This document shows, piece by piece, positions 19,861-29,506 of a stretch of DNA of 43,571 bases. The stretch covers positions 1 through 43,571 of the forward strand of contig JAPMOS010000239.1 in the NCBI GenBank assembly GCA_027972325.1. Direction: 5' to 3'. Position 1 is the stretch's first letter, and every line of letters begins with the position of its first letter. A model generated the notes under the pieces. It searched no databases. It was not told the DNA's origin and was given only the letters and a program-made list of their open reading frames with translations. The stretch is from Paratrimastix pyriformis. Taxonomy: Eukaryota > Preaxostyla > Paratrimastigidae. A program made the position numbers and the translations under genes.

Positions 19861-20329
19861 CCGATGGCCGCCGCTACTGCTGCTGGCGCCGCCCCTGCCG
19901 CCGCCCCTGTGGCCAACACTAAGCGTGCGCGAGTTGAAGAGAAACAGGAAGCTGCTCCTTATCTTCGTCCCTTCGGGGGGGTTGAGAGGGAGGGTCAGGA
20001 GGGGGCGCTGGCCTTAGCGGAGCGGGGGTCGACGCTCCCGGAAGCGGGCCTCGCCCCTTCACGGGGATGCCCTGTGATCATCAAAGAAAAGAAGCAGTCA
20101 GAGAATTGCTTTTTTCGAAGAGTGTCTAGCCATTTGCGCCCAGACCTCGGAATTGAGGGACTTTCCAAAGAAACTGTCCTCAAGACTGGAGCAATGGCGG
20201 AAATTGGAATCCCCGAGTCGGGCCTTTGCCTTGAAAATCCTGGAAGAGGGTTTTCAGGTGGACTTCGAGGTTTGTCCGAAGAAAGCGTTCAGACCTCGCA
20301 GCTGTCACAGGCTGCCTCGATGGCCATCT

Positions 20330-21060
20330 CTCAGGAGGTGGCAGAAATGCTGGAGCTGGGGGCAGCAAGGGAGGTGGGGAGCCCGTTACCGGAGGGTCTC
20401 CTGATCCAGACCTTGTTTACGGTTCCGAAGGGGGATGGGACTTTACGTCCGATTCTCGATTGCCGTCCCAGCAATCAATATGTGGCCCCCCTCCATTTCA
20501 AGATGGAGGGGTTACAGGATGCCATGTGCCTTCTGAGGGAGGAAGACTTCTTAACGAAGTTGGACCTCAGAAAGGCTTACTGGCACATACCTGTGGCCCC
20601 GACCTCCCAACCCAGGCTTGCATTCGCCTGGGGCCGGCAAACGTTTGTGGCGACGGCCATGCCCTTCGGGGCGGCCCGGGCCCCGTTTACGTTCACCAAA
20701 TTGATGAGGCCGGTTGTGGAGCAACTCCGGAGGGAGGGGGTGAGGCGATCTCCTCATTCTCTCCCGGACTCTGGAGGGGTCACAGCAGGATGTATTGAGG
20801 ACTCTCAGATTACTCTGCGGCCTGGGCTTTGCAATCAGCCAGAGCAAGTCCGTCTTCACCGGGGTGAAGCAGATCATCTTCCTGGGGTTCCAGCTGGACT
20901 CCAGGAGGTTGAGGATTACCCTTCCGCCCGAGAGGGTCCAGGCCTTGTTGGCTATGCTGAAGAGCCTGGAAGGGAAGAAAGTGGTCCAGACCCGTCGCTT
21001 GGCGCAGGTGCTGGGGTCATTGGTCTCGACCAGGCCGGCGGTGGTGCCGGCCTGCTTGCA
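20330..21060 (+). pseudogene. reverse transcriptase region of DIRS copy 1 (fossil)
   Basis: Recognisable RT blocks in order: LLIQTLFTVPKGDGTLRPIL, DCRPSNQYV, LTKLDLRKAYWHIPV and FVATAMPFGAARAPFTFTKL, then the thumb-side VFTGVKQIIFLGFQLDSRRL. These match DIRS/PAT-type polymerases rather than LINE or Copia types. It looks broken. Confidence 0.85.
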
Positions 21061-21099
21061 TCTCTTCCACCTGGAGAAGTGCAAGGTGAGAGGAGTGAG

Positions 21100-21600
21100 C
21101 AAGTCGGGGTGGCACGGGACATCGACACTGACCGACGAGGCTCGGAGAGAGCTGCTGTGGTGGTCCACGGCGATTCCCCTCAACGGTGCGTCCACAGCTC
21201 CGCCGAACCCGACGCGGGTGCTGCAGACCGACGCCAGCTCTATGGCGTGGGGAGCCACGCTGGAGAATGGTGCCGTACCCCTGGAGGCCAGGGGGAACTG
21301 GCGGGAATCGGAGGGGGAGACAGCGAGACATATAAACTGGCAGGAACTCAGTGCCCTGCTGTTCGGTCTCCGTGCGTTCCGTCCATTCTTGACGGCCGGC
21401 ACGTGTCTGCGCTGGCAATCGGACTCGATGGTAGCTACCTCGGCGGTCCGAGCGTGGAGAACCTCGAGTCCTCACCTGCTGTCCCTGCTCTTGGAGCTTT
21501 GGGAGCTCTGCCAGGAAATGGGAGTGACGGTCGTCCCCGAGCATATTGCCGGGGTGACCAATGTCCGGGCGGACTGGCTGTCGCGGATGACAGATTCGTC
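21100..21600 (+). pseudogene. RNase H region of DIRS copy 1 (fossil)
   Basis: RNase H motifs lie in order with the expected acidic residues: LQTDASSMAWGATLENG, HINWQELSALLFGLRAF, LRWQSDSMVATSAVRAW and GVTNVRADWLSR. It removes the RNA template in reverse transcription. Confidence 0.85.
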
Positions 21601-21639
21601 CGACTGGAAACTCAATCCCAGGCTCTTTGCCTGGGCCTG

Positions 21640-22010
21640 TCGGGAACTCCGTTATCGCCCCGAGCTCGACGCCTTCGCTACGATGAGCAACGCTCAGGTG
21701 GGGAGGTTTTGGAGCCTGCGGCCAGACCCTTGTGCCGAGGGCCAGGATGCCTTTGTCCAGGATTGGAACAAGCAGGCAGTCTATGCGAACCCACCGTTCA
21801 ACCAAGTGGGCCGGGTATTGAGGTTGATCAGACTTCAGCGGGCCACGGCGATGCTGGTGTTGCCAGTGTGGAAGTCGGCCACATGGTGGCCGGATCTGAT
21901 GGGCATGGTTCTCAGAGGGCCACTGCTTCTTCCCAACACCGAGGAGACGTTCCTCCCCGGGTTGGGGGGGAACTCGGTGGGAGTGGGCCCGGCTCACTGG
22001 AGAGCGATGG
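21640..22010 (+). pseudogene. DNA adenine-methylase-like domain of DIRS copy 1 (fossil)
   Basis: PELDAFATMSNAQVGRFWSL, then VYANPPFNQVGRVLRLI with an NPPF catalytic-type tetrapeptide, then AMLVLPVWKSATWWPDL. This Dam-like domain is a known part of many DIRS-group elements; its role is unknown. Confidence 0.75.
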
Positions 22011-22135
22011 TTCTCCTGGTGACGGGGCGACCACTGAGGGAACGGACGATTCTTCGTCTGTAGACTGGAGGACCTTCAGGATCCGGTGGCGCTCGGAAGA
22101 GTCGCGCCAGACATGTGTCCAATGTTCTGTCCGGA

Positions 22136-23031
22136 AGGGATGGACGAACGGGCGGTTTCTATCATGAAACACGCATGGTCCGGATCCCGGGCCAAGGCCA
22201 TCTCCATTGCATGGCGGAGGTGGTCAGAGTGGGCCGAGGGGAAGGGACTTGATCCTTTTCAGGCGTCTCCGGTTGGCCTGGTGAACTTCCTAGCGGAGAA
22301 GTTTGGTGAGAACATTGTGAGTTGCATATCGACTAAGCTCGCGGTGTTGTCAGGAAGACGGATTGGCGCGGATCCTTTGGTCACAACCTTTTTGGAGGCC
22401 GTGCGTAAAATGCGGCCCTCCAAGCCTAAGATAGAGGAATCTCCTGATCTTGGGGCGTTGCAGAAGGCGATCGCGGACCGTGGAGCGAATGCGAAGCTTT
22501 CGAGGGATTTCCTCTTGGGGAAGCTGGCGGTCCTGTTGTTGCTTTCCGGGCTGCGCCCGGGCGACATGACTCGCATTGCGGTCTCGAAGTCCCGTTTGGG
22601 ACGGGACCATTCGCTGATGCTGACGCTGAAAACCAAGACGTCAAGAGGACAATGGGTCCTCAAGAAGGTGGAGGGGCTGCCAGCAGACCCTATCCTTTGC
22701 CCACACTGTTGCGCGTCGGAAGTCCTGCGGCGGAAGGTGCCGGGGGATGCCGACTCTTTTCGTGGCTCGAAACCACAAGGCCCTTGGAGCCCAACGGGTT
22801 TCGAAGCTGGCGCGTGGGCTGATGACAGAGGCTGGAATCCCAGCCAGGTTTCGGACATACGCCCTCCGTGGGGCGGGTGCCTCGAAACTCTTGGAAAATG
22901 ATGTGCCAGAGCCCGTCGTCCGTCGAATGTATGGCTGGACGGAAAAGTCGGCCGTATTGGATCGACACTATAATCGGGCGAACCCCAAAAAGGCTCCGCT
23001 GGAGACCATTTTCGCGGGTATCGAGGAATGA
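22136..23031 (+). pseudogene. tyrosine recombinase region of DIRS copy 1 (fossil)
   Basis: The N-terminal SAM-like domain starts near MDERAVSIMKHAWSGSRAKA. The catalytic half shows the first arginine in LLLLSGLRPGDMTRIAV, the R..H/G box region in RTYALRGAGASKLLEND, and the tyrosine region in GWTEKSAVLDRHYNRA. The recombinase joins a circular DNA intermediate to the target, which is why DIRS elements leave no target duplication. It looks broken. Confidence 0.85.
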
Positions 23032-23043
23032 GATCTTTGAAAA

Positions 23044-23170
23044 CTCCATCATGTCCTTCCTGGGTGAGGAAGGAGAAAAAGGGCGGAGCGAAAGGGGGCT
23101 GGAGGTCCGACATAGGAAGGACCTATCGGACCCCCTGAGCGACCCCTTTCGACTCCGAACCCAGGAAGGT
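23044..23170. repeat. internal complementary region of DIRS copy 1
   Basis: 23044-23124 is the reverse complement of the left outer tip (18490-18573) and 23125-23170 that of the right outer tip (23512-23558). The abutted order reproduces the circle junction, the hallmark of the DIRS copying model. It begins about a dozen bases after the recombinase stop. Confidence 0.9.
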
Positions 23171-23391
23171 ACCCGCCTCCCACCCCAAAGCTTCCCACTG
23201 TGTCGAGGAGACGCGACGGGACTGCTGGGAGTGCCGGGGAGCAGGTAGGGACGAGGAGGTTGCGAACGGCGGTCAGGTTTCTTCACCTTTCTTCCTGACC
23301 AGGAGAAGCCGGAAGGGTGTCCTTGTCTTCTGCTGAGCTCCCAGGCATTCCCCACGCCGCCCTGCGGGCGGCTGGGAGGAGAGGGTGAAGG
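23171..23391. other. spacer between internal complementary region and right terminal repeat
   Basis: About 220 bases inside DIRS copy 1 with no gene. It carries short inverted words such as CCGCCCTGCGGGCGG (23377-23391 region). Confidence 0.6.
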
Positions 23392-23558
23392 GTGCGAAAA
23401 CCGCAAAGAAAGCGGGAGTAGCGAGCCCTATGCCGGGGGGATATTATCAAAATTTTAATTATCTTTAAAGATGCGGTTTTGGTGTAAACACGAGAGCAAA
23501 CTCCATCATGTCCTTCCTGGGTTCGGAGTCGAAAGGGGGTCGCTCAGGGGGGTCCGAT
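23392..23558 (-). repeat. right inverted terminal repeat of DIRS copy 1
   Basis: From GTGCGAAAACCGC (23392) onward it is the inverted match of 18556-18674, with a small insertion (GTGTAAACACGA-like) relative to the left copy. The outer tip ends GGGGGGTCCGAT at 23558. Confidence 0.9.
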
Positions 23559-23973
23559 GACGGGCAACGAACGGGACGGGTCGGGACGGGACGGCGCACC
23601 AGGGACGGGACGTAGGGGCAGCACGACCAGGACAGGCCGCACGTAGCACAGAGGGGCACGGTGAAGAACGGGACGGACGGGACGGGACGGGACGGGACGG
23701 GGCCGGGGTGTGGAGAGTGTGGGGGAGCAGAAGTAGGGACAGGACGAAGAAAACGGTCCATCCCCACGAGACGGGGAGTGGATCCGGAAAGTGTAGTGGC
23801 ACCCAGAATGAGCCTACTGATCGGAGCGCTAGGGGCAGTGCCACCACCTCCGGGGGATCCCCCCCGGCCACACACCACCACGGGACGGGACGAGCAAAAC
23901 AAAAGGACGGGACGAGCAAGGGGGACGGGACAGGACAGGGGACAAGGGACACGGGTCAGGACAGGCAGCTGAG
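23559..23973. repeat. GGGAC / GACGG pentanucleotide-type degenerate repeats
   Basis: Dense runs at 23559-23602, 23660-23704 and 23880-23960, separated by GC-rich DNA. Arginine/threonine/glycine-rich and proline-rich frames here come from the repeat. The DIRS element sits at its left edge and the flank across the element (18481-18489) shows the same words, so the element landed in or beside the repeat. Confidence 0.8.
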
Positions 23974-24420
23974 TTACAGATGGATCGCCCATGGGGTCCA
24001 CACTTGGTCGCCCCGGGACAGGAAGATCCAGTAACTGCAGCGCAGGACAGTGTCAGAGATCGAGGTGGAGAGGGTTTTGGAGCCAATGCCCAGCAGCCGG
24101 GTCATGGCATGATAGGAACGTGTCAGGAACCCGATGGAGCCCACCTCGAAGGGGACCAGCTCCACCGTCCAGCCCTTCACCGCCAGGTCGCGGGTCAGGG
24201 CCAAATAGCGGGCTGTTTTACGCTCGTGTGCCGCACTCACATTGTGCTCCGAGGGACTGTAAGTTCCAGGAGCACAATCTTTTCAGTGTCTCCGAGCGCA
24301 GCACCAGGTCCGGGCGCTGCTGGGTGCCGGCACCCCCAGTGCAGCATCCAGGGGAACACCATTCGGGAAATCGGGCAGGTCAACGTACATCACCCAGTCA
24401 CGGGCCAGATCAAGTAAGCT
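23974..24420 (-). CDS. retroelement-type restriction-endonuclease-like domain (decayed)
   Basis: The minus strand shows, in order, YVDLPDFPNGVPLDAAL, PDLVLRSET, then SAAHERKTARYLALTRDL, GWTVELVPFEVGSIGFLTRS and YHAMTRLLGIGSKTLST, ending WIFLSRGDQVWTPW. This matches, from memory, an uncharacterised domain frequent in cnidarian, sponge and mollusc repeat-encoded proteins, with an E..ERK..Y and a GW....PVEVG.RGF motif and a PD-(D/E)xK-like layout. It is the only recognisable gene remnant on this side of the DIRS insertion. The front and back parts lie in different frames, so it is probably a decayed copy, though a short intron cannot be ruled out. It may be cargo of the large element or a remnant of a LINE-like element. 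Confidence 0.5.
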
Positions 24421-24780
<360 letters not shown>

Positions 24781-25310
24781 TACATGGAAGGGCACATACA
24801 TGGAAGGGAGTTCAACCATGAACGTGGAGCGCCAAGTGAGGCAAGTCAAGAAAGCGTGTGCCCATGGCAACCACCATGATGCTCTCGGTGATGCCTTTCG
24901 TGCCCATCAGTCTGTACCCCGACGATTTTTCCTGATCTTCAACATTTATGACAGGTTCCACATCAACATCCGGCTCGCAGCGAGGAATCATCGAGACTCT
25001 TCTTCTTCCCAAACCCCCAGGAAAATAGACATCACGTCAGGCAACGCAAAAAGCGGCACTGACCACAAATAGAAAGAAATTCCATGTCAGCTGACACGGA
25101 TAGTGTACCCTGCCCTTGCGTAAGCACGTCAAAGGGGCCGGGCACCACTCCGGAAGGTGTGGTCAGGCCCAGACGCATCCCAAAGAAAGAATGTAGAGAA
25201 GAAAGACGAGAGAGACAAAACAAAAGAGGCTTTCAAAGATTGATCAAACATCGGCACAATAAAATTCAACTTCTCCTCCCCATGAGCCGCCGAAGTTCAC
25301 CCCGGTAAGC
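24781..25310. other. no recognisable gene
   Basis: Moderate GC. Only short chance frames. A direct CATACATGGAAGGG / ACTACATGGAAGGG repeat is seen right after the CA tract (24779-24808). Confidence 0.4.
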
Positions 25311-25439
25311 ATGTGTCTGCGGAGGGAAAGAGGAGGGTGGAGAAACCTCCGGCTTACCAGGTCACGCAAAAAATCAGGAAAAAATACAGAGGGGGCGAAG
25401 CCTCAGGAAAAGACCCCCGGGGGACGAAGTGCCTTCCAT

Positions 25440-25664
25440 TCACTTCTTCCCCCCCTCCGCAGCAGACTCCTCAGCGGAGCTCTTGCCACGGGCAGAAGAG
25501 GCGGCCGAAAAGAACTTGCGGCCGCCACGGCCACGGCCACGGCCACGGCCACGAGTAGCACCCCGAGACCATCCTCGGGTCGCGCCTCGAACAGCAGAGC
25601 CTCCGCGTCCGCGCGACGAGACCCAATGTCCACTGCGGCCGCGGTGGGTGTTGGAAACGACCAT
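25440..25664 (-). CDS. small RG-rich protein starting at the inverted-repeat edge
   Basis: A 74-residue minus-strand frame whose ATG lies directly at the inner edge of the right arm, in GAGAATGGTCG. It reads MVVSNTHRGRSGHWVSSRGR, then an RG/RGG run (GRGRGRGRGGRKFF) encoded by a CCACGG hexamer repeat, and ends EESAAEGGKK before a stop. RG-rich tails bind nucleic acid in many eukaryotic proteins. Placement of the start at the conserved arm edge suggests the arm carries its promoter and leader. The ORF is short and repeat-derived, so it could be chance. Confidence 0.35.
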   Translation of the reverse strand: MVVSNTHRGRSGHWVSSRGRGGSAVRGATRGWSRGATRGRGRGRGRGGRKFFSAASSARGKSSAEESAAEGGKK

Positions 25665-25881
25665 TCTCCTTCACGAGTTCGGAGAACGAGGGACAGCCTT
25701 CGTGGGATAGCCCCAAACAAACCCAAACCAAGAAAGAGTGAACACTTGCACAGCAAGCACGCAAAACGGCACTGACATCCAAAAATTTATCAAAAAGAAT
25801 TTGACATGTCATGTCAGTGCCGGCAGTCGACTTGTCCTTTTGCGCAATAAGCAAATCGCAACGCATCTTTTATTCCCGGGT
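25663..25881 (-). repeat. right inverted repeat, inner conserved part
   Basis: The reverse complement matches 10913-11131 almost base for base. The inner edge is ATTCTCCTTCACGAGTTC at 25663. See the left arm for shared features. Confidence 0.85.
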
Positions 25882-26640
25882 TTTCGGGTTTCTATGCTTT
25901 TTCAAGAATTTTCGAATAGTTACTCGAAAGCTCTGAAGACCTTGCATTTTGTTTCGTCGAGTTGGGTTGACTTTTGGAATGATCTAAGAGATGTCGGCCA
26001 ACGTGCCGCTCCTTTGGCGCTCTGAAAGTGCTGGCCTTATTTCAATTGATTTTTCAAGGCCGCCTTGTCACTTTTCAACCCCTGCCTTGTAGCCTTGAAC
26101 GACTGATCTCATTGATCAACTCATCGCGTCTCTCTTCCCACCTCCTCGTGGGTCGCCGCGTTTTACTTTGTGAGGGTTACAGGCCCTTTTGCCGGCCTCT
26201 CAAGGACGGACTGGAGAAGAATCACCTGGAATCTCAGAATCTGGGTCCTCCTTTCCGGGTCTGTGGCGTCACAATAGCACTCGCTTTATATTTTGTTTTC
26301 ACAAACCAAAACGGAAGGAAACAAAACTTCCAAACAAAGATCAGAAAAAACCAAAACGGAAAAGCAAAGAAAGATAGTCTTTATTCCGTTTTCGTGACCG
26401 TCCTGCGTGCAACTTTGAACTGGCTGAGCTCGTTGGGCTTGGGCCAATTTGCGCCATCCTCCGCAAAGACTTTCGGTTGGGGTATCACCCCAGTTTCCTT
26501 TGGAATGGCACTGTTCGTTGGTGCCTGGTCACCGTGTGACATGCGCTGGAATACTCATTGCTTCGGGACGAAGGATGCCTGCTTGAGGTGTCGGTTCAGT
26601 TTCAAAGCAACCTTGATACATACGTTCACTGACAGACCCA
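25882..26640 (-). repeat. right inverted repeat, outer decayed part
   Basis: Inverted patches match the left outer arm in the same order and with similar spacing, but identity is much lower than in the inner part. No gene is seen. It contains an A-rich patch with repeated CCAAAACGGAA words (26308-26362). Confidence 0.5.
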
Positions 26641-26661
26641 CCAGACCACCACGTCACGTTT

Positions 26662-26925
26662 TGAGCGAATCAGTTTGATACTCTGCTCATTCGGCCCCAC
26701 GGGGCTCGTTCGACACGCCAGCAACCTCTGTTGTACAGTCTGTTTAATTCCTTTGAAGGAATTTATTCACTGGTCGATTTGACTTTGCGGTTGAAAGGGC
26801 TGACGAATCAGTTCGATACTCTGTTCGTTCGACCCCACGGTGCTCGTTTGGCACAACAACAAACTTTTCATACAGTCTGTTCAATTCCTTTGAAGGAATT
26901 TCATCACCAGTGTCATTTGACAGGC
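26662..26925. repeat. tandem duplication, unit about 136 bases
   Basis: 26667-26785 and 26803-26923 share, in order, GAATCAGTT.GATACTCTG, the GGCTCGTT / GTGCTCGTT region, ACAGTCTGTT.AATTCC, TTTGAAGGAATTT and a GT.GATTTGAC-like end, at roughly 80 percent by eye. Each copy holds the hairpin AATTCCTTTGAAGGAATT. Confidence 0.75.
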
Positions 26926-27989
26926 GGCTTAGAGGATCTCGGAAATGCTGGTGGTCTCTCTTCTGGCCATGTCTCAGACTCTGCGGAGCCACTCAGTCTG
27001 TCGAAACACCTGGTTGGCAAATATTTCAGGCCAAAATCCTTCATGGGTTTTTCAGGATCGAACAATGAGATGAATGGAATGCTGGGTCAACGGTTATCCG
27101 GCGAGGGACGCCCGTGCACTCGCTCTGGGCCCACGTCAGTGGATGACCTCCGCTATCAGCGTTGAGTCCACGTGTGACTCTGAAATTCGCACGATTACTG
27201 GTCACGCGCGCAACTCATTTCGCGCTCAAGTTCTTCTCAAGCCGGTCTTCCATCTGGGGTTGATTGACCTGGTCGCTCGGGAGGGAGAATATAGCGAACG
27301 CTCCGAGTCACTTCTGAACAATCGACCAGTTGTCTTGTGGGTCTGCACTTGGCATCTTCACGTCGCCCTCTTCATTCCGTGGCCATTCTTTGTGCCAGAG
27401 GGCAAACCTCCCACTTCGAACCTCTCACTTCGCCAGAACGTTTGGCTTCGACCATCTTCGCGTGGCCGTGTTGTCGCGGAGCCCATGTTGTCGCGGGCAA
27501 GGCAGGAGGTCCCATGTCCACCACGCACCGTTCGACCAGGGAGCCGACTCATGGCCCTGATGATCTGCGGGCACACAGGCGCGCACGTTCCTGCGGCACA
27601 ACTCGCAGGATTTTACAACAACGCACACTGCGAGCTTCTCCCTCTCAACACACTGGCGGTTGCAAGAGAGGAGCTTCATCTATTTTGGGCGCACCAGGGG
27701 AGCAGCCAACTCCCGGTTTCGGATCGGAGACACGATGACTCGGTCCGGACTCCATGTCCCACATGGAACCATGGCGGTCGCCACACCACGTTTCAGAGGT
27801 CTTATACTCTTTCGGAACCGAGGGAAACACCCCCGTTGCTCTTTCACACGAAATACGTTTAGAGGGAAGCATCGTGTGCTCGACATGCCTGGGCCACCAC
27901 CCGCGCGGGACCGGGTGAGCATGACGTTCCCCTGGGGGGAAGGCCTGATCTAACAGATGTCCCCAAGAGGAGGAGACGTGTTCTAGGGA
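26926..27989. other. no recognisable gene
   Basis: A 262-residue plus frame (27074-27862) and overlapping minus frames exist but show no domain, no periodic helix pattern and no intron structure, so I treat them as chance frames in GC-rich DNA. A local direct repeat, CGCGGAGCCCATGTTGTCGCGG, is seen near 27475. Confidence 0.4.
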
Positions 27990-28645
27990 ACGGGTCTGTC
28001 TTTCCTCAAGTCCAGGATCGCGAGCTTCCAGGACACACACATAGGCCCCACTGTCGAATTCTCTACTTCGACCATGCACACCAGGGTTGTCCACCCCTCG
28101 TGACGGGGTCTGCATCTGGCCTGGGGACTGGCTCCCCCTTTGCAAAAATGTGAGCGGTCAGGTACCCGACACACGTGAAGGAGAATGGAACGTGTGACGG
28201 AGTGCCTCGTTACAAAGTCTGGCTTCGTGAAAGAGCCCTTCCCTGACTCTGGGTGCGTAGAGACGAGCGTGAGGTCATCGCAGTTGTCCTCTTCTCCTGG
28301 CCCATTGGACCCACAACACCCGACGGGAGTGTCCCTGGTACCGTTCCTCCCGGGGACAACATCGCCCGGACAAGAGTCATGCTCACCGCGGACCCCACCA
28401 GAAAGGCTCCCATGACCCACGGGCTGCTCAACAACTCCTCAGTTGCCCAAGCCCAAGATCGTGAGCGTCCTGAACTCACACGTTGGCTCTTCTGTGGGGC
28501 ATCCATGCTGAAAGGGGCGAGTGCCCCACTTCGGCCATGCACATCGGGGTCTCGTTGCGGGGTTCTTCGCGCGGATTGGGGACTGCCTGCTCCTTTGCAA
28601 AATGTGAGCGTCGGGTCAACGAACGCACGTCCTCGTCCCCTACAC
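27990..28645. repeat. diverged direct repeat, two units about 450 bases apart
   Basis: 27998-28190 and about 28450-28640 share an ordered set: a CCCA/TCCAGGATCG-like start, TTCGACCATGCAC / TTCGGCCATGCAC, GGGACTGGCTCCCCCTTTGCA / GGGACTGCCTGCTCCTTTGC, AAAATGTGAGCG and a CACGT end. Identity is perhaps 65-75 percent by eye. No coding role seen. Confidence 0.65.
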
Positions 28646-29096
28646 CCGATCGATGAGACTGACACTGGCGGCCGTTCCCTTTGGGACCCCATTGGGGCAC
28701 GGGAGGAGCGCCCCAGGGGTCCGGCGCTCTACAAGTGGGGCCCCAAATGAAGGTGGTGCAGCCGCAGCTTCCACCCGGCGAAGGGTGGTGGGACTAGGCG
28801 CCAGCGAGGGCGCTCTACAAATACCCGTTCAACTCTCAGCCTGGGCACGAGACGTCGGGCAAGCTTGACGGGAGCAGAGAGGAAAGTCTGTCGTCGCATC
28901 CTCTCTCCGCCCTCTTGGGTGAAACACCACTCGTGATCTCTGCGCACTCTCCCTCCTCCGAGTGCGTGCCCTCAGCACCCACGTACACCTTCCAGTCCCT
29001 GCCCATCATTCCGGCTCATCCCATCCCCACCTCCGAGGGCCATGATGGGGCGGCTCCGTCCCGGGAGGGCGAGCATCCCTGTCTTGGACCCATCAC
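28646..29096. other. no recognisable gene
   Basis: Includes another pair of related words, GGGAGGAGCGCCCCAGGGGTCCGGCGCTCTACAA and GGCGCCAGCGAGGGCGCTCTACAA in part, implying more old duplication. Nothing else supported. Confidence 0.4.
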
Positions 29097-29506
29097 GATC
29101 ACTCCTGCTTGGGGTCACTCTGTCCATTCACAGGCAAGGCTGAGAACAGTGCACTTGTCCGCCTTGCCCACAGCCGGGTGGCATTATTCCATAGTATTTC
29201 TGCTCCCCTACTCGGTGCTCTGCGGTGCTGTCCTGCCTGGAGTGGGATCACACTTCACACACGGACGCGAACTATACTGAGAGCATTTGGTTGGGCGGGC
29301 CTGTGTTTGTCTGCGCCCACACCCTCACACAGACCGTGCAGGGTCAGAAACAACAACAAACTGTGAGACGTCAGGGACGCGCGCATACTTGTGCACCCAC
29401 GGGTCCCACGCTCGGGGATCGAGAGGTCCCAACAAGCTGGCGGTCAGGTCAGAAACAACTTTGGGATTTCGGCACTGCTAGGTCTAGAGATTGGAGAGAA
29501 TTCACT
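29097..29506 (+). repeat. 410-base repeat, inverted copy at the window's right end
   Basis: Almost identical in inverted orientation to 43164-43571, from CACTCCTGCTTGGGG to GAGAGAATTCACT, with only a few one-base differences. Such high identity over 14 kb means recent duplication, conversion, or an active element's ends. Its inner half (from 29290) is the first unit of the array that follows. Confidence 0.9.

Larger units (their letters stand above)
18490..23558 (+). mobile_element. DIRS-type tyrosine-recombinase retrotransposon, copy 1 (fossil, broken)
   Basis: The full diagnostic layout is present: inverted terminal repeats with different outer tips, a gag-like region, reverse transcriptase, RNase H, an adenine-methylase-like domain, a tyrosine recombinase, and an internal complementary region whose two halves pair with the two outer tips. 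Junction matching places the ends at about 18490 and 23558 (5.07 kb). No target-site duplication is expected or seen. The internal inverted repeats are still nearly identical, so the copy is fairly young, but the coding region looks broken, about three or four breaks. It is inserted in a GACGG-type repeat within the larger inverted-repeat element. Confidence 0.9.

Noticed and set aside
20551-21997. Minus-strand open frames of 283 and 326 residues
   Set aside because: Antisense to the reverse transcriptase and RNase H regions of DIRS copy 1.
27074-27862. 262-residue plus-strand open frame
   Set aside because: No domain, overlapping open frames on the other strand, and no intron or start context; expected by chance in GC-rich DNA.
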